Shown: positions 51,208 through 60,899, counted from the stretch's first letter. The stretch: 64,000 bases of DNA from Paracoccus sp. S3-43 (GCF_029027965.1 NZ_CP119082.1:2899001-2963000), one strand, 5' to 3'. Notes: generated by a model not told the origin, from the sequence alone. Made by a program: numbers and translations.

Positions 51208-51935
51208 GCCGGAACCTTTCCGCGGACGATCTTGCCGCCGATGAAGTGGATGCCGCATTCGGTCTTGGCCTGCCCGCGCCAGCGTCCGGCGCGCGGATCC
51301 TCGCCCGGCTTCACCGGCGAGGTGCAGGGCGCGCAGCCGATGGACGGATAGCCGCGCGCCACCAGCGGATGGCGCGGCAGGTTGTTTTCGGCCATGTATT
51401 CCTGCACATCCTCGCTGCGCCAATGGGCCAGCGGGTTGATGCGCAGGCGCGACGGCGGCTCGGGTTCAAAGAATTCCAGCGCGGCGCGGTCGCTGTTCTG
51501 GAACCGCTTGCGTCCGGTGATCCAGGCGTCATAGCCCGACAGGACGCGTTCCAGCGGCACCGTCTTGCGGAAATCGCAGCAGGCATTGGCGTCGACCTGG
51601 TGCAGCGTGCCGTCGGGATCGTGGCGGGCGACCTCGATCTCGCTGGCGCGGATCATCTGCACATTGGTCAGGCCCAGCTTCGCCGACACGTCGCGCTGAT
51701 ATTCCAGCGTCTCGGGGAACAGCATCTGCGTGTCGATGAACAGCACCGGCAGGCCCGGCGCCACCACGCTGACCATATGCAGCAGCACCACCGATTCGGC
51801 GCCGAAAGAGGATACCAGCGTCACCCGGCCCAGGTCGGGGTCGCTGACCGCGCGGCGCAGAACCTCGGTCGCGGCATGATGGCGATAGCGGTCGTTCAGC
51901 CGCGCGGCGCGGCTGTCCAGGGTATCGTCAAGCAT
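51204..51935 (-). CDS. cysH: Adenylyl-sulfate (APS/PAPS) reductase CysH
   Basis: A 243-residue reductase releasing sulfite from activated sulfate. VTLVSSFGAESVVLLHMVS is the nucleotide loop, and TECGIHF carries the catalytic Cys227. The pairs CC (119-120) and CxxC (201-204, GCAPCT) are the 4Fe-4S ligands of APS-type reductases, so APS rather than PAPS is the likely substrate. Start MLDDTLDS overlaps the cysI end by 8 bases. Confidence 0.94.
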   Translation of the reverse strand: MLDDTLDSRAARLNDRYRHHAATEVLRRAVSDPDLGRVTLVSSFGAESVVLLHMVSVVAPGLPVLFIDTQMLFPETLEYQRDVSAKLGLTNVQMIRASEIEVARHDPDGTLHQVDANACCDFRKTVPLERVLSGYDAWITGRKRFQNSDRAALEFFEPEPPSRLRINPLAHWRSEDVQEYMAENNLPRHPLVARGYPSIGCAPCTSPVKPGEDPRAGRWRGQAKTECGIHFIGGKIVRGKVPA

Positions 51936-53586
51936 GGGCAGGCTCGGGATAGAGGGCGGCCTTGAAGGGCGCGGGGCCCAGCCTGCGATAGGCGTCGATG
52001 AAGCGTTCGGACGCGTCCGCCCGCACCTCCAGATACGCCCGCAGCAGCCGGTCGATGGCGGGCACGACCTGGTCATAGGGGAAGCCAGCGCCGGCGCGTT
52101 CGCCGATGGCCGGGATGTCGTAGCCGTCGCCGCCCAGCGTGATCTGATAGTTCTCCACCCCCGCGCGGTCCAGGCCCAGGATGCCGATATGGCCCAGATG
52201 GTGATGGCCGCAGGCGTTGATGCAGCCGGAAATGCGGATGTTCAGCTTGCCGATCTCGTCTTCCAGGCCGTTATCCTTGAAATGGGTCGCGATCTCTTGC
52301 GCGATGGGGATCGAGCGCGCGGTGGCCAGCGTGCAGTAATCCATGCCGGGGCAGGCGATGATGTCGCTGGTCAGCCCGGCATTGGCCGTCGCCAGCCCAG
52401 CCTTTTGCAGCGCCGCATAGACGGCGGGCAGGTCGGATTTGTGGACATGGGGCAGCACGACGTTCTGGTCGTGGCTGACGCGCAGGTCGGCATGGCCGTA
52501 TTGCTCGGCCAGGTCGGCCAGCAGGCGCATCTGGTCCGCGCCCGCATCGCCCGGCGTCGCGCCATGCGTCTTGAAGGTCACGATCACGCTGGCATAGCCG
52601 TCGACCTTGTGCGGATGCAGGTTCGTGTCCGTCCAGCTGCGGAATGCGCCGTTCTTCGCCCGCTCGGCCTCGAAGGTGTCGGTTGCGCCGTTGCGGAAGG
52701 CGGGGGCGGCGAAGCGGTCGCGGAAGATCGCCAGGGCCTCGCGGTCGGCGCCGTGGAAGTCGCGGCGGCGGTTCTGGAATTCCTCCTCGACCTCGGCCTT
52801 GAACACGTCCAGCCCGCGTTCGTGGACGGTGATCTTGATGCGGGCCTTGTATTTGTTGTCGCGCCGCCCCGACAGGTTATAGGTCGAGATGATCGCCTCG
52901 ATATAGGCCAGCAGCTCTTCCTCGGGCAGGAAGTCGCGGATCACCTTGCCCAGCATCGGCGTGCGGCCCAGGCCGCCGCCCACCCAGACCTCGAAACCCG
53001 TCCTGCCGTCCTGCTGGCGCAGGCGCAGGCCGATGTCATGGGCGGCGACAAGCGCCCGGTCGCGCGCGGCGCCGGTAATGGCGATCTTGAACTTGCGCGG
53101 CAGGAACTGGAACTCCGCATGGTCGGTGGACCAACTGCGCAGCAGTTCCGCATAGGGGCGCGGGTCCATGTATTCGTCGGCGGCGGCGCCCGCGAAGGCG
53201 TCGGTCGTCACGTTGCGGATGGTGTTGCCGGATGTCTGGATGGCGTGCATCCCGACCGAGGCCAGCTTGTCCAGCATGTCGGGGATGTCCACCAGCCGGG
53301 GCCAGTTGAACTGGATGTTCTGCCGCGTGGTCCAGTGGCCATAGCCCTTGTCATAGGTTTCCGCCAGATGGGCCAGCATGCGCATCTGGTCGGGGCTGAT
53401 CGTGCCATAGGGGATGGCGATCCGCAGCATATAGGCGTGCAGTTGCAGATAGACGCCGTTCATCAGGCGCAGCGGGCGGAATTCGTCTTCCGTCAGGCTG
53501 CCGTCCAGGCGGCGTTCGACCTGGGCGCGGAACTGAGCCGCCCGGTGGCGCACATAGTCGGTCTCGACGGGACGAACGTCAAACAT
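51928..53586 (-). CDS. cysI: Assimilatory sulfite (nitrite/sulfite) reductase
   Basis: A 552-residue siroheme and 4Fe-4S enzyme reducing sulfite to sulfide. Two ferredoxin-like halves are visible. Cluster and siroheme ligands are IIACPGMDYCTLA and ISGCINACGHHHLGHIGILG. N-terminal GHWTTRQNIQFNWPRLVDIP is typical. Context (cysH, DUF934, fpr, DUF2849) supports sulfite rather than nitrite. Overlaps DUF2849 and cysH by 8 bases each. Confidence 0.95.
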   Translation of the reverse strand: MFDVRPVETDYVRHRAAQFRAQVERRLDGSLTEDEFRPLRLMNGVYLQLHAYMLRIAIPYGTISPDQMRMLAHLAETYDKGYGHWTTRQNIQFNWPRLVDIPDMLDKLASVGMHAIQTSGNTIRNVTTDAFAGAAADEYMDPRPYAELLRSWSTDHAEFQFLPRKFKIAITGAARDRALVAAHDIGLRLRQQDGRTGFEVWVGGGLGRTPMLGKVIRDFLPEEELLAYIEAIISTYNLSGRRDNKYKARIKITVHERGLDVFKAEVEEEFQNRRRDFHGADREALAIFRDRFAAPAFRNGATDTFEAERAKNGAFRSWTDTNLHPHKVDGYASVIVTFKTHGATPGDAGADQMRLLADLAEQYGHADLRVSHDQNVVLPHVHKSDLPAVYAALQKAGLATANAGLTSDIIACPGMDYCTLATARSIPIAQEIATHFKDNGLEDEIGKLNIRISGCINACGHHHLGHIGILGLDRAGVENYQITLGGDGYDIPAIGERAGAGFPYDQVVPAIDRLLRAYLEVRADASERFIDAYRRLGPAPFKAALYPEPAHA

Positions 53587-53920
53587 TGCTGGCCTCGGTC
53601 AGTTTGGCTTGCTTCAGGGTCTGGATGCCGTGGAAATAGTTGGACGGTCCACGCTGGCGGAACGCCTCGCGGAAATGGGTCGGCTCGGGGCCGTTGGGGC
53701 CGCGCCGGGCTTCCACCAGATAGGGGCCGACGACGATGTTCGACTGCCCCACCGCCTTCAGCAGCGCCAGATCCGCGATGGCCTCGTCCTCGAACAGGGT
53801 CGCGCGCGCGGGATCGGCGGTCCAGCCGTCCTCGCACATCCAGACGTTATGGCCTTCGCGCAGATCGTTTGCGGTGATGACGCCGGGCTTGGCGGCCGTC
53901 GGAACGAAGGCTTTGCTCAT
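53579..53920 (-). CDS. DUF2849 protein, first gene of the cys operon
   Basis: A 113-residue protein (SKAFVPTAAKPGVITANDLR; GHNVWMCEDGWTADPARATL; GPYLVEARRGPNGPEPTHFR) of the DUF2849 family, which is almost always next to cysI in alphaproteobacteria; function unknown. AAAGGGTCCGACC precedes ATG 53920. The upstream 27 codons in frame are unlikely to be translated. Confidence 0.88.
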   Translation of the reverse strand: MSKAFVPTAAKPGVITANDLREGHNVWMCEDGWTADPARATLFEDEAIADLALLKAVGQSNIVVGPYLVEARRGPNGPEPTHFREAFRQRGPSNYFHGIQTLKQAKLTEASNV

Positions 53921-54020
53921 GGTCGGACCCTTTCGGATTGGTCTCTCTAATATAGAATTTTGTTCTGGATCTTTGCGATAGGGTCTGGAAAATAAGGACA
54001 TTCAGCCCAGATGGTCGGAC

Positions 54021-54536
54021 ATGTCGGAACAGCTTCCACAGATTGCAGGTGCAGCGAAAACAAATTTCCGGCTCGACGAGGTGGATCGCAAAATCCTGTC
54101 CCTGTTGCAAGAGGATGCGAGCCTGTCGCTGGACCAGATCGCCGACCGCGTGGGGGCGTCCAAGACCCCCGTCTGGAACCGGATCCGCAAGCTGCGAGAG
54201 GCGGGCGTGATCCGCAGGCAGGTGGCGATTCTCGACCCCGAGGCCCTGGGGCTGGAGGCCTGTTTCTTCGTCCTGATCCGCACCAGCGAACATGACAAGG
54301 ACTGGGCCGCGCGCTTCCTGAAAGCCCTGCGCGACCGCCCCGAGGTGATCGAGGCGCATCGGCTGGCGGGCGACATCGACTATATCCTGAAGGTGCAGGT
54401 GCGCAACGCGCGCGCCTATGACCGCTTCTACCAGTCCCTGATCGGCGAGGTGAAGATCCACAACGTCACCGCCCTGCTGTCGATGGAGGAGATCAAGGCG
54501 ACAAGCGCGCTTCCCATCCCGGAAGTGGGGCGCTAG
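54021..54536 (+). CDS. Lrp/AsnC-family regulator, divergent from cys operon
   Basis: A 171-residue regulator. Helix-turn-helix (LDEVDRKILSLLQEDASLSL, DQIADRVGASKTPVWNRIRK) and C-terminal RAM effector domain (FFVLIRTSEHDKDWAARFLK; AGDIDYILKVQVRNARAYDR). The divergent position suggests it controls the DUF2849-cysI-cysH operon. Its own TAG stop lies inside the CTAG target of IS481 copy 2, which therefore leaves the protein intact. Confidence 0.92.
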   Translation: MSEQLPQIAGAAKTNFRLDEVDRKILSLLQEDASLSLDQIADRVGASKTPVWNRIRKLREAGVIRRQVAILDPEALGLEACFFVLIRTSEHDKDWAARFLKALRDRPEVIEAHRLAGDIDYILKVQVRNARAYDRFYQSLIGEVKIHNVTALLSMEEIKATSALPIPEVGR

Positions 54537-55549
54537 GTGTTTGATCCCACGGTTTGATGGTGCGATCCTTTCTCAGGGATGGAGGGAAGCATTATGGGCC
54601 AGGTTCGTCACGGGAGCGCCACGACCACGCACGCCGTCAGAGCTGCAATACAACGATCGCAAGCTTCGCTCGCGACGCTGAGCCGGGAGCTCGGCATTAA
54701 CCCCAAGACAGTGGCGAAGTGGCGCAAGCGAGCGACGGTCGATGATCTCAAGACAGGGCCGAAGGAGCCACGCTCCACGGTTTTGACAGAAGCCGAGGAG
54801 GCGGCCATCGTCGCGTTCAGGCTGCACACGCTTTTGCCGCTGGACGACTGCCTCTATGCCCTGCAGCCATCAATTCCACACCTGACACGCTCAGCGCTGC
54901 ATCGGTGCCTTCAGCGCCACGGCATCTCTCGACTGCCCGACGTGGAAGGCGACAAGCCGAAACGGTCGAAGTTCAAGCGCTACCCTATCGGCTTCTTTCA
55001 TATCGACATCGCCGAGGTGCAGACTGCTGAAGGCAAGCTTTACCTGTTCGTCGGCATTGACCGCACGAGCAAGTTTGCCGTGACCCAGCTCGTCGACAAG
55101 GCGGACAGGAAGACAGCTTGGGAGTTCCTGCAGCACATGCTCGAAGCCGTGCCCTATCAGGTCCATACCATCCTCACCGACAACGGTATTCAGTTCGCCG
55201 AGCAGCCTCGGAACCGGAACACCATCTATTCCAGACCTATGCGCTTTGACATGATCTGCGAGGCCAACGGCATTGAGCACCGCCTGACGAAGCCCAACCA
55301 CCCGTGGACCAACGGTCAGGTCGAGCGGATGAACCGCACGATCAAGGACGCCACCGTCAAACGCTTTCACTACACCAGCCACGACGAGCTCCGCACGCAT
55401 CTCGCCGACTTCATGGCAGCCTACAACTTCGCGCGTAGGCTCAAGACCCTCGGCGGCCTCACGCCCTACGAATACATCTGCAAGATCTGGACATCAGAGC
55501 CAGACAGATTCATCCTAAACCCGATCCACCAGATGCCGGGACTGAACAC
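54537..55549 (+). mobile_element. IS481-family element, copy 2 (1013 bp)
   Basis: Same ends, length and orientation as copy 1, flanked by CTAG at 54533-54536 and 55550-55553. It is inserted exactly at the stop codon of the Lrp gene. Confidence 0.9.
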
Positions 55550-55553
55550 CTAG
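54579..55553 (+). CDS. IS481-family transposase, copy 2
   Basis: A 324-residue protein identical to copy 1, including the DDE residues and the stop codon provided by the flanking CTAG. Identity of both copies implies recent transposition or gene conversion. Confidence 0.95.
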   Translation: MEGSIMGQVRHGSATTTHAVRAAIQRSQASLATLSRELGINPKTVAKWRKRATVDDLKTGPKEPRSTVLTEAEEAAIVAFRLHTLLPLDDCLYALQPSIPHLTRSALHRCLQRHGISRLPDVEGDKPKRSKFKRYPIGFFHIDIAEVQTAEGKLYLFVGIDRTSKFAVTQLVDKADRKTAWEFLQHMLEAVPYQVHTILTDNGIQFAEQPRNRNTIYSRPMRFDMICEANGIEHRLTKPNHPWTNGQVERMNRTIKDATVKRFHYTSHDELRTHLADFMAAYNFARRLKTLGGLTPYEYICKIWTSEPDRFILNPIHQMPGLNT

Positions 55554-55578
55554 GGTCGCGGCGACCGCAGGAGGCCGC

Positions 55579-55935
55579 ATGTCCGACTATACGATCTGGC
55601 ACAATCCGAAATGCTCGACATCCCGCTTTGTGCTGCAAGCCCTGCGGGATGCGGGGGCGGACGTGACGGTGCGCGATTATCAGGCGCAGCCGCCTTCGGT
55701 CGATGAGCTGCGCAACGCCCTGGACCGGCTGGGCGTCACGCCCCGCGAATTGCTGCGGCGGAAGAACACGCCCTATGACGACCTGGGGCTGGCTGATCCG
55801 TCGCTGTCCGACGACGCGCTGATCGCGGCCATGGCGGATCATCCGGCGCTGATCGAACGCCCGGTGGTCTTCGGCCCCCAGAGTGCGCGGCTGTGCCGCC
55901 CCAAGGAAACCGTCTTCGACCTGTTGGGCGGGTGA
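55579..55935 (+). CDS. arsC: ArsC-family arsenate reductase (glutaredoxin type)
   Basis: A 118-residue ArsC/Spx-fold protein with catalytic Cys in IWHNPKCSTSRFVLQAL and the downstream RPVVFGPQSARLCRPKE segment carrying an arginine of the oxyanion site. AGGAGG lies 7 bases before ATG 55579. No other arsenic genes are near, so a general thiol-redox role is possible. Confidence 0.88.
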   Translation: MSDYTIWHNPKCSTSRFVLQALRDAGADVTVRDYQAQPPSVDELRNALDRLGVTPRELLRRKNTPYDDLGLADPSLSDDALIAAMADHPALIERPVVFGPQSARLCRPKETVFDLLGG

Positions 55936-56228
55936 TGACGCCGAACCTTCTGATCGTCGCGCAAGGCGGGTGGTTGGAACTCCAGGCGATCATCTTCGCG
56001 GCCGGCCTGCGCCATTCCGCCCCGGCTTCACCGGCCGCCTGATCGTCGCCGAACCCCGGCCCCGACCTTGCGGGGCTGGACGGCGGCATGACCTGCCATT
56101 ACCGCAACCTGCCGCTGCGCCATGCCCGCGAACCCGACGCGGCGCTGGCGGTGCTGGAAGCCGCCGTCGCGCCCGACCGGATCAAGAAACGGCTGCGCGG
56201 CTGGGAAGCGGCCGGTGGTGGGACTAGC
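55935..56228 (+). pseudogene. Degenerate gene after arsC
   Basis: ATG 55935 overlaps the arsC stop by one base (TGATG). The first frame (MTPNLLIVAQGGWLELQAII, then FAAGLRH) closes at 56042. One base earlier or later near 56017 restores RPGFTGRLIVAEPRP, and a third stretch (PLRHAREPDAALAVLEAAVA, PDRIKKRLRGWEAAG) follows with the middle missing. It is probably one shortened, frameshifted protein; family not identified. Confidence 0.5.
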
Positions 56229-56634
56229 CCTGCCCCACCGAGACCTGCACAGGGATCCCGCGCGGCAGGGAACAGCCGACCATCGAACCGGCCTTGGCCT
56301 CCTCGATCAGCGGCGCGGGGTCCGACCCGTCCTCGGTGGCGCATTGCACCATCATGTCCGCGCCGGTGGCGATCAGCGGCTCGCCCTCCATCGTCAGATG
56401 CACCTTGACCGCGACCGAGGCGATGCCCACCCCGCGCCGATGCGCGATGTGACGCAGGTCGTTGCAGAAGCAGCCGCCGATGGCGAGCGCCAGCAGCTGC
56501 GCGCCGTTGAAGCCCAGGCCCATGCCGCCCGCCTTGCCCTGGGGCCGGTCGGCGATCAGGCAATGGCCGCCCGCCCAGCCGACGGCGGCCTCGGTCCCCG
56601 GCACGTTCATCAGGCTGACGCTGACCACAGGCAT
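56224..56634 (-). CDS. OsmC-family protein
   Basis: A 136-residue OsmC/Ohr-fold protein. The two conserved cysteines appear in LAIGGCFCNDLRHIAHRRGV and GSMVGCSLPRGIPVQV. The family reduces organic hydroperoxides; the exact subgroup is not resolved. Full length. Confidence 0.88.
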   Translation of the reverse strand: MPVVSVSLMNVPGTEAAVGWAGGHCLIADRPQGKAGGMGLGFNGAQLLALAIGGCFCNDLRHIAHRRGVGIASVAVKVHLTMEGEPLIATGADMMVQCATEDGSDPAPLIEEAKAGSMVGCSLPRGIPVQVSVGQG

Positions 56635-56688
56635 GGCGATCCCCCCGCTGACTGTTGCCAGCCTAGCACGATCACGGCGCGCTGTCTG

Positions 56689-57726
56689 TCACTCCTCGCC
56701 CGCGCCCTCGGTCGAACCGCGCCAGATGTTCACGTCGCCGCCCGCCGACAGGTCGTCGATGCGCGCCAGTTCGTCCGCGCTGAAATCCAGCCGGTCCAGC
56801 GCGCCGACGCAATCGGCCACCTGCGAGGCGCGGGACGCCCCGATCAGCGCACTGGTCACGCGCCCGTCGCGCAGCGCCCAGGCGACCGCCATCTGCGCCA
56901 GCGTCTGCCCGCGCGCGGCCGCCAGATCGTTCAGCCCGTTCAGGCGGCGGATCATGTCGTCGGTCAGCCAGTCCTGCGCCAGCGACTTGCCCTGCGCCGC
57001 GCGGCTGTCCTGCGGGATGCCCTTCAGGTATTTGCCGGTCAGCATCCCCTGCGCCAGCGGGGTAAAGACGATGCTGCCGATCCCCTCGTCGTCCAGCGTA
57101 TCCAGCAGCCCGTCGCGTTCGATCCAGCGGTTCAGCATGTTGTAGCTGGGCTGGTGGATCAGGCAGGGCGTGCCCAGGTCGCGCAGGATCGCCGCCGCCT
57201 CGCGCGTCCGCGCGCTGTTATAGCTGGAAATCCCGGCATAGAGCGCCTTGCCCGACCGCACGATCCGGTCCAGCGCGCCCATGGTCTCCTCCAGCGGGGT
57301 GTCGGGATCGAAGCGGTGGGAATAGAAGATGTCGACGTAATCCACGCCCAGCCTTTTCAGCGACTGGTCGCAGGACGCGATCAGGTATTTGCGGCTGCCG
57401 TATTCGCCATAGGGGCCGGGCCACATGGTCCAGCCCGCCTTGCTGCTGATCACCAGTTCGTCGCGATGGCCCGCGAAATCGCTGCGCAGGATTTCCCCGA
57501 AGGCTTCCTCGGCGCTGCCGGGGGGCGGGCCATAGTTGTTGGCCAGGTCGAAATGGGTGATGCCCAGATCGAAGGCCGTGCGGCAGATGTCACGCTTGGT
57601 CTGGTGCGGCGTGTCATGCCCGAAATTGTGCCAAAGGCCCAGGCTGATCGCGGGCAGTTTCAGCCCGGACCGACCGCAGCGGCGGTATTGCATCCGGTCG
57701 TAACGGTCGGGGTCGGGCTTGTACAT
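56689..57726 (-). CDS. Aldo/keto reductase (YghZ / glyceraldehyde-3-phosphate reductase type)
   Basis: A 345-residue TIM-barrel oxidoreductase. Catalytic tetrad candidates: Asp in GITHFDLANNYGPPPGSAEE, Tyr in the same segment, Lys in LVISSKAGWTM, His in DIFYSHRFDPDTPLEE. The C-terminal NADPH site is SALIGASRASQVADCV. Closest to YghZ-like enzymes that detoxify aldehydes such as L-glyceraldehyde 3-phosphate. Monocistronic. Confidence 0.9.
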   Translation of the reverse strand: MYKPDPDRYDRMQYRRCGRSGLKLPAISLGLWHNFGHDTPHQTKRDICRTAFDLGITHFDLANNYGPPPGSAEEAFGEILRSDFAGHRDELVISSKAGWTMWPGPYGEYGSRKYLIASCDQSLKRLGVDYVDIFYSHRFDPDTPLEETMGALDRIVRSGKALYAGISSYNSARTREAAAILRDLGTPCLIHQPSYNMLNRWIERDGLLDTLDDEGIGSIVFTPLAQGMLTGKYLKGIPQDSRAAQGKSLAQDWLTDDMIRRLNGLNDLAAARGQTLAQMAVAWALRDGRVTSALIGASRASQVADCVGALDRLDFSADELARIDDLSAGGDVNIWRGSTEGAGEE

Positions 57727-57830
57727 CGGGATCCTGCCGGTTGTTCACGCGGCGGCAGGATGGGGCGAGGGCTCGGCCACGTCAAGCAGGCGACCCGCGC
57801 GGGACTGTCCCCTCGCGCGGGTCGGGATGG

Positions 57831-60770
57831 TCAGGCCAGCACGTCGTCGCAGCGGGCACAGAGGCCCGGATGCCGGTGCGTGCCCACATCGGGCAGGATC
57901 TTCCAGCAACGCTGGCATTTCTGGCCCTCGGCCAGTTCGAAGACCACGCCGATGCCGGGGATCTCGGCCATGCGGAAGGCCTCGGCCGGGGCCGGGTCGG
58001 CGGTCAGCGACAGGTCCGAGGTGATGCAGACATCCGCGAAATCCACCGATTTCAGCGCGGCCAGCATGTCGCGATCCTCGACATGGACGATCGGCGCGGC
58101 CTCGAGGCTGGCGCCGATGGTCTTGTCCGCGCGCTTCACCTCCAATGCCGCCGTCACCACGCGGCGGGCGCGGCGCACATGGTCCCACTTGACCGCCAGC
58201 GGCTCGTTCAGCCAGTCGGCGGGCGTGTCGGGGAAATCGTGCAGATGCACGCTGTCGTCGTATGAGGGAAAGCGCGACAGCCACACATCCTCGGTCGTGA
58301 AGGGCAGGATCGGGGCAAGCCAGGTGACAAGGCGGTGGAACAGGATGTCCAGCACCGTCCGCGCGGCCCGCCTGCGCGGGCTGTCCACCGCGTCGCAATA
58401 CAGGCTGTCCTTGCGGATGTCGAAATAGAAGGCCGACAGATCCACGGTGCAGAACTGGAACAGTGTCTGGAACACGCCCTGGAAATCGAACTGATCATAG
58501 CCTTTGCGCACCGCGTGATCCAGCTGCGCCAGGCGATGCAGCACCCACTGTTCCAGTTCGGGCATCTGCGCCGGGTCCAGCCTCTCGGTATCCGTGAACC
58601 CGTCGAGCGCCCCCAGAAGGAAGCGCAAAGTGTTGCGCAAGCGGCGATAGCTGTCGGCGGTGCCCTTGAGGATCTCCGGCCCGATCCGCTGGTCGGCGGT
58701 GTAATCCGCCTGCGCCACCCACAGCCGCAGGATATCGGCGCCGTATTGCTCGATCACCTTCGCGGGCACGATGGTGTTGCCCAGCGACTTGGACATCTTC
58801 ATGCCCTTCTCGTCCAGCGTGAAGCCATGCGTGACCACGTTGCGATAGGGCGCCCGGCCCCTGGTCGCGCAGCCTTGCAGCAAGGATGACTGGAACCAGC
58901 CGCGATGCTGGTCGGTGCCTTCCAGATAGACATCGGCGATCCCGTCCGCCGCCCCGTCCGCGCGGTCGCGCAGCACGAAGGCATGGGTGGATCCGCTGTC
59001 GAACCACACGTCCAGCACGTCCATGACCTGATCGTAGTGGTCGGGATCCGCCACCCCTTCCAGCACCTGCGCCTTGAAGCCGTCGCGATACCAGACATCG
59101 GCCCCCTCGGATTCGAAGGCGGCGATGATCCGGTCGTTGACCCGCTGATCGCGCAGCAGAAAATCGTCGTCGGTGGGCTTCGCGCCGCGCCGCACGAAAC
59201 AGGTCAGCGGCACGCCCCAGGCCCGCTGGCGCGACAGCACCCAATCGGGGCGGTTTTCCACCATCGCATGGATCCGGTTGCGCCCCGATTGCGGCCACCA
59301 TGTCACCAGCTTGTCGATGCTGGTCAGCGCCCGTGTGCGGATCGTGTCGCCATAGTCGTTCATGCCGTCGGTCAGCGGCTTGTCGATGGCCGCGAACCAT
59401 TGCGGCGTGTTGCGATAGATCAGCGGCGCCTTGGACCGCCAGCTATGGGGATAGGAGTGCTTGATCCGGCCCTTGGCCAGCAGCGCGCCCGCATAGGCCA
59501 GGTGCTTGATGACGCTGACATTGGCGGGGCCGTCCTTGCCCTCGGCGTCGATGATCGCCTGTCCGCCGAAGATCGGCAGGTCGGCGCGATAGCTGCCGTC
59601 CGGTTCGACGTTATAGGTCATCGGCAGCTTGTATTTCAGCCCAAGCTGATAGTCGTCGTCGCCATGGCTGGGCGCGGTATGGACAAAGCCCGTGCCCGCG
59701 TCGTCGGTGACGTGATCGCCGGGAAGGAGGGGAACGTCATAGTCCCACTCGCCGCTGCCGCCCTCGACGCCGCGGAACGGGTGGGCCAGCACCACGCCCT
59801 CCAGATCCGCCGCAGCCACGTCGCCCAGGCGGCTGAACTCCTCGACCTTCGCGGCCTTCATGACGCTTTCGGCCAGCGCATCGGCCAGCACCAGCACCTC
59901 GCCCGCCACGGCGGTTGCGCCCTCGGCCACCGCGCCGACCTCATAAAGCCCATAGCCGATCGCCGGGTTGAAGGCGACCGCCCGGTTCTGCGGAATGGTC
60001 CAGGGCGTCGTCGTCCAGATCACCACGTTGGCGGGCTTCTTTGCCCAAATACCCTGCGAGGATTCCACCCGGAACCGCACCCAGATCGTGTGGCTGGTGT
60101 GATCCTTGTATTCCACCTCGGCCTCGGCCAGGGCGGTCTTTTCCACCGGAGACCACATCACCGGCTTCGACCCCTGATACAGCGCGCCGTTCATCACCAG
60201 CTTCATGAATTCGGCCGCGATCACCGCCTCGGCGTGAAAGTCCATCGTCAGATAGGGATCGTCCCACTTGCCGGTGACGCCCAGGCGCTTGAATTCGTCC
60301 CGCTGGATGTCGATCCAGTCGGCGGCGAAGCGGCGGCATTCCTGGCGGAACTCGACCACGTCCACGGCGTCCTTGTCGCGGCCCTCGGCGCGGTATTTCT
60401 CCTCGATCTTCCATTCGATCGGCAACCCGTGGCAGTCCCAACCGGGAATGTATCGCGCATCGCGGCCCATCATCTGGTGGCTGCGCACCACGATGTCCTT
60501 GATCGTCTTGTTCAGCGCGTGGCCGATATGCAGGTGGCCGTTCGCGTAAGGAGGGCCGTCATGCAGGATGAAGGGCGCGCGGCCCCCCTTCTCAGCGGCG
60601 CGCTCGCGCAGGCGGTCATAGATGCCGATCCGGTCCCAGCGGGCCAGCCATTCCGGTTCGCGCTGCGGCAGGGCCGCGCGCATCGGGAAATCGGTCTGCG
60701 GCAGGAACACGGTGTCGCGGTAGTCGGGGGCAGCGGAGGTGGCGGTATCGGCGGGCGTATCGGCGGCCAT
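57831..60770 (-). CDS. ileS: Isoleucyl-tRNA synthetase
   Basis: A 979-residue class I synthetase. HIGH motif in DGPPYANGHLHIGHALNKTI, editing domain with VIWTTTPWTIPQNRAVAFNP, KMSKS in EKGMKMSKSLGNTIVPAKV, and a C-terminal zinc-finger (KCQRCWKILPDVG, then LCARC). ATG 60770 follows AAGGAAG; the 12-codon upstream extension is not family-like. Confidence 0.97.
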   Translation of the reverse strand: MAADTPADTATSAAPDYRDTVFLPQTDFPMRAALPQREPEWLARWDRIGIYDRLRERAAEKGGRAPFILHDGPPYANGHLHIGHALNKTIKDIVVRSHQMMGRDARYIPGWDCHGLPIEWKIEEKYRAEGRDKDAVDVVEFRQECRRFAADWIDIQRDEFKRLGVTGKWDDPYLTMDFHAEAVIAAEFMKLVMNGALYQGSKPVMWSPVEKTALAEAEVEYKDHTSHTIWVRFRVESSQGIWAKKPANVVIWTTTPWTIPQNRAVAFNPAIGYGLYEVGAVAEGATAVAGEVLVLADALAESVMKAAKVEEFSRLGDVAAADLEGVVLAHPFRGVEGGSGEWDYDVPLLPGDHVTDDAGTGFVHTAPSHGDDDYQLGLKYKLPMTYNVEPDGSYRADLPIFGGQAIIDAEGKDGPANVSVIKHLAYAGALLAKGRIKHSYPHSWRSKAPLIYRNTPQWFAAIDKPLTDGMNDYGDTIRTRALTSIDKLVTWWPQSGRNRIHAMVENRPDWVLSRQRAWGVPLTCFVRRGAKPTDDDFLLRDQRVNDRIIAAFESEGADVWYRDGFKAQVLEGVADPDHYDQVMDVLDVWFDSGSTHAFVLRDRADGAADGIADVYLEGTDQHRGWFQSSLLQGCATRGRAPYRNVVTHGFTLDEKGMKMSKSLGNTIVPAKVIEQYGADILRLWVAQADYTADQRIGPEILKGTADSYRRLRNTLRFLLGALDGFTDTERLDPAQMPELEQWVLHRLAQLDHAVRKGYDQFDFQGVFQTLFQFCTVDLSAFYFDIRKDSLYCDAVDSPRRRAARTVLDILFHRLVTWLAPILPFTTEDVWLSRFPSYDDSVHLHDFPDTPADWLNEPLAVKWDHVRRARRVVTAALEVKRADKTIGASLEAAPIVHVEDRDMLAALKSVDFADVCITSDLSLTADPAPAEAFRMAEIPGIGVVFELAEGQKCQRCWKILPDVGTHRHPGLCARCDDVLA

Positions 60771-60899
60771 CGGGGCTTCCTTCGGGGATGAGCTTCGGAC
60801 AGGCATGACCCGGCGGCGCGAAACCTCACGCCACCGGGTTGCTAATTCGGGATCCGAACGCCAGAAATTCCATGCCGACCTCTATAGAAAGGCGTCCGC

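Noticed and set aside
48879-55549. IS481 pair as a composite transposon carrying the cys genes.
   Set aside because: Each copy has its own CTAG duplication and the enclosed operon is the normal core arrangement, so independent insertions explain it better.
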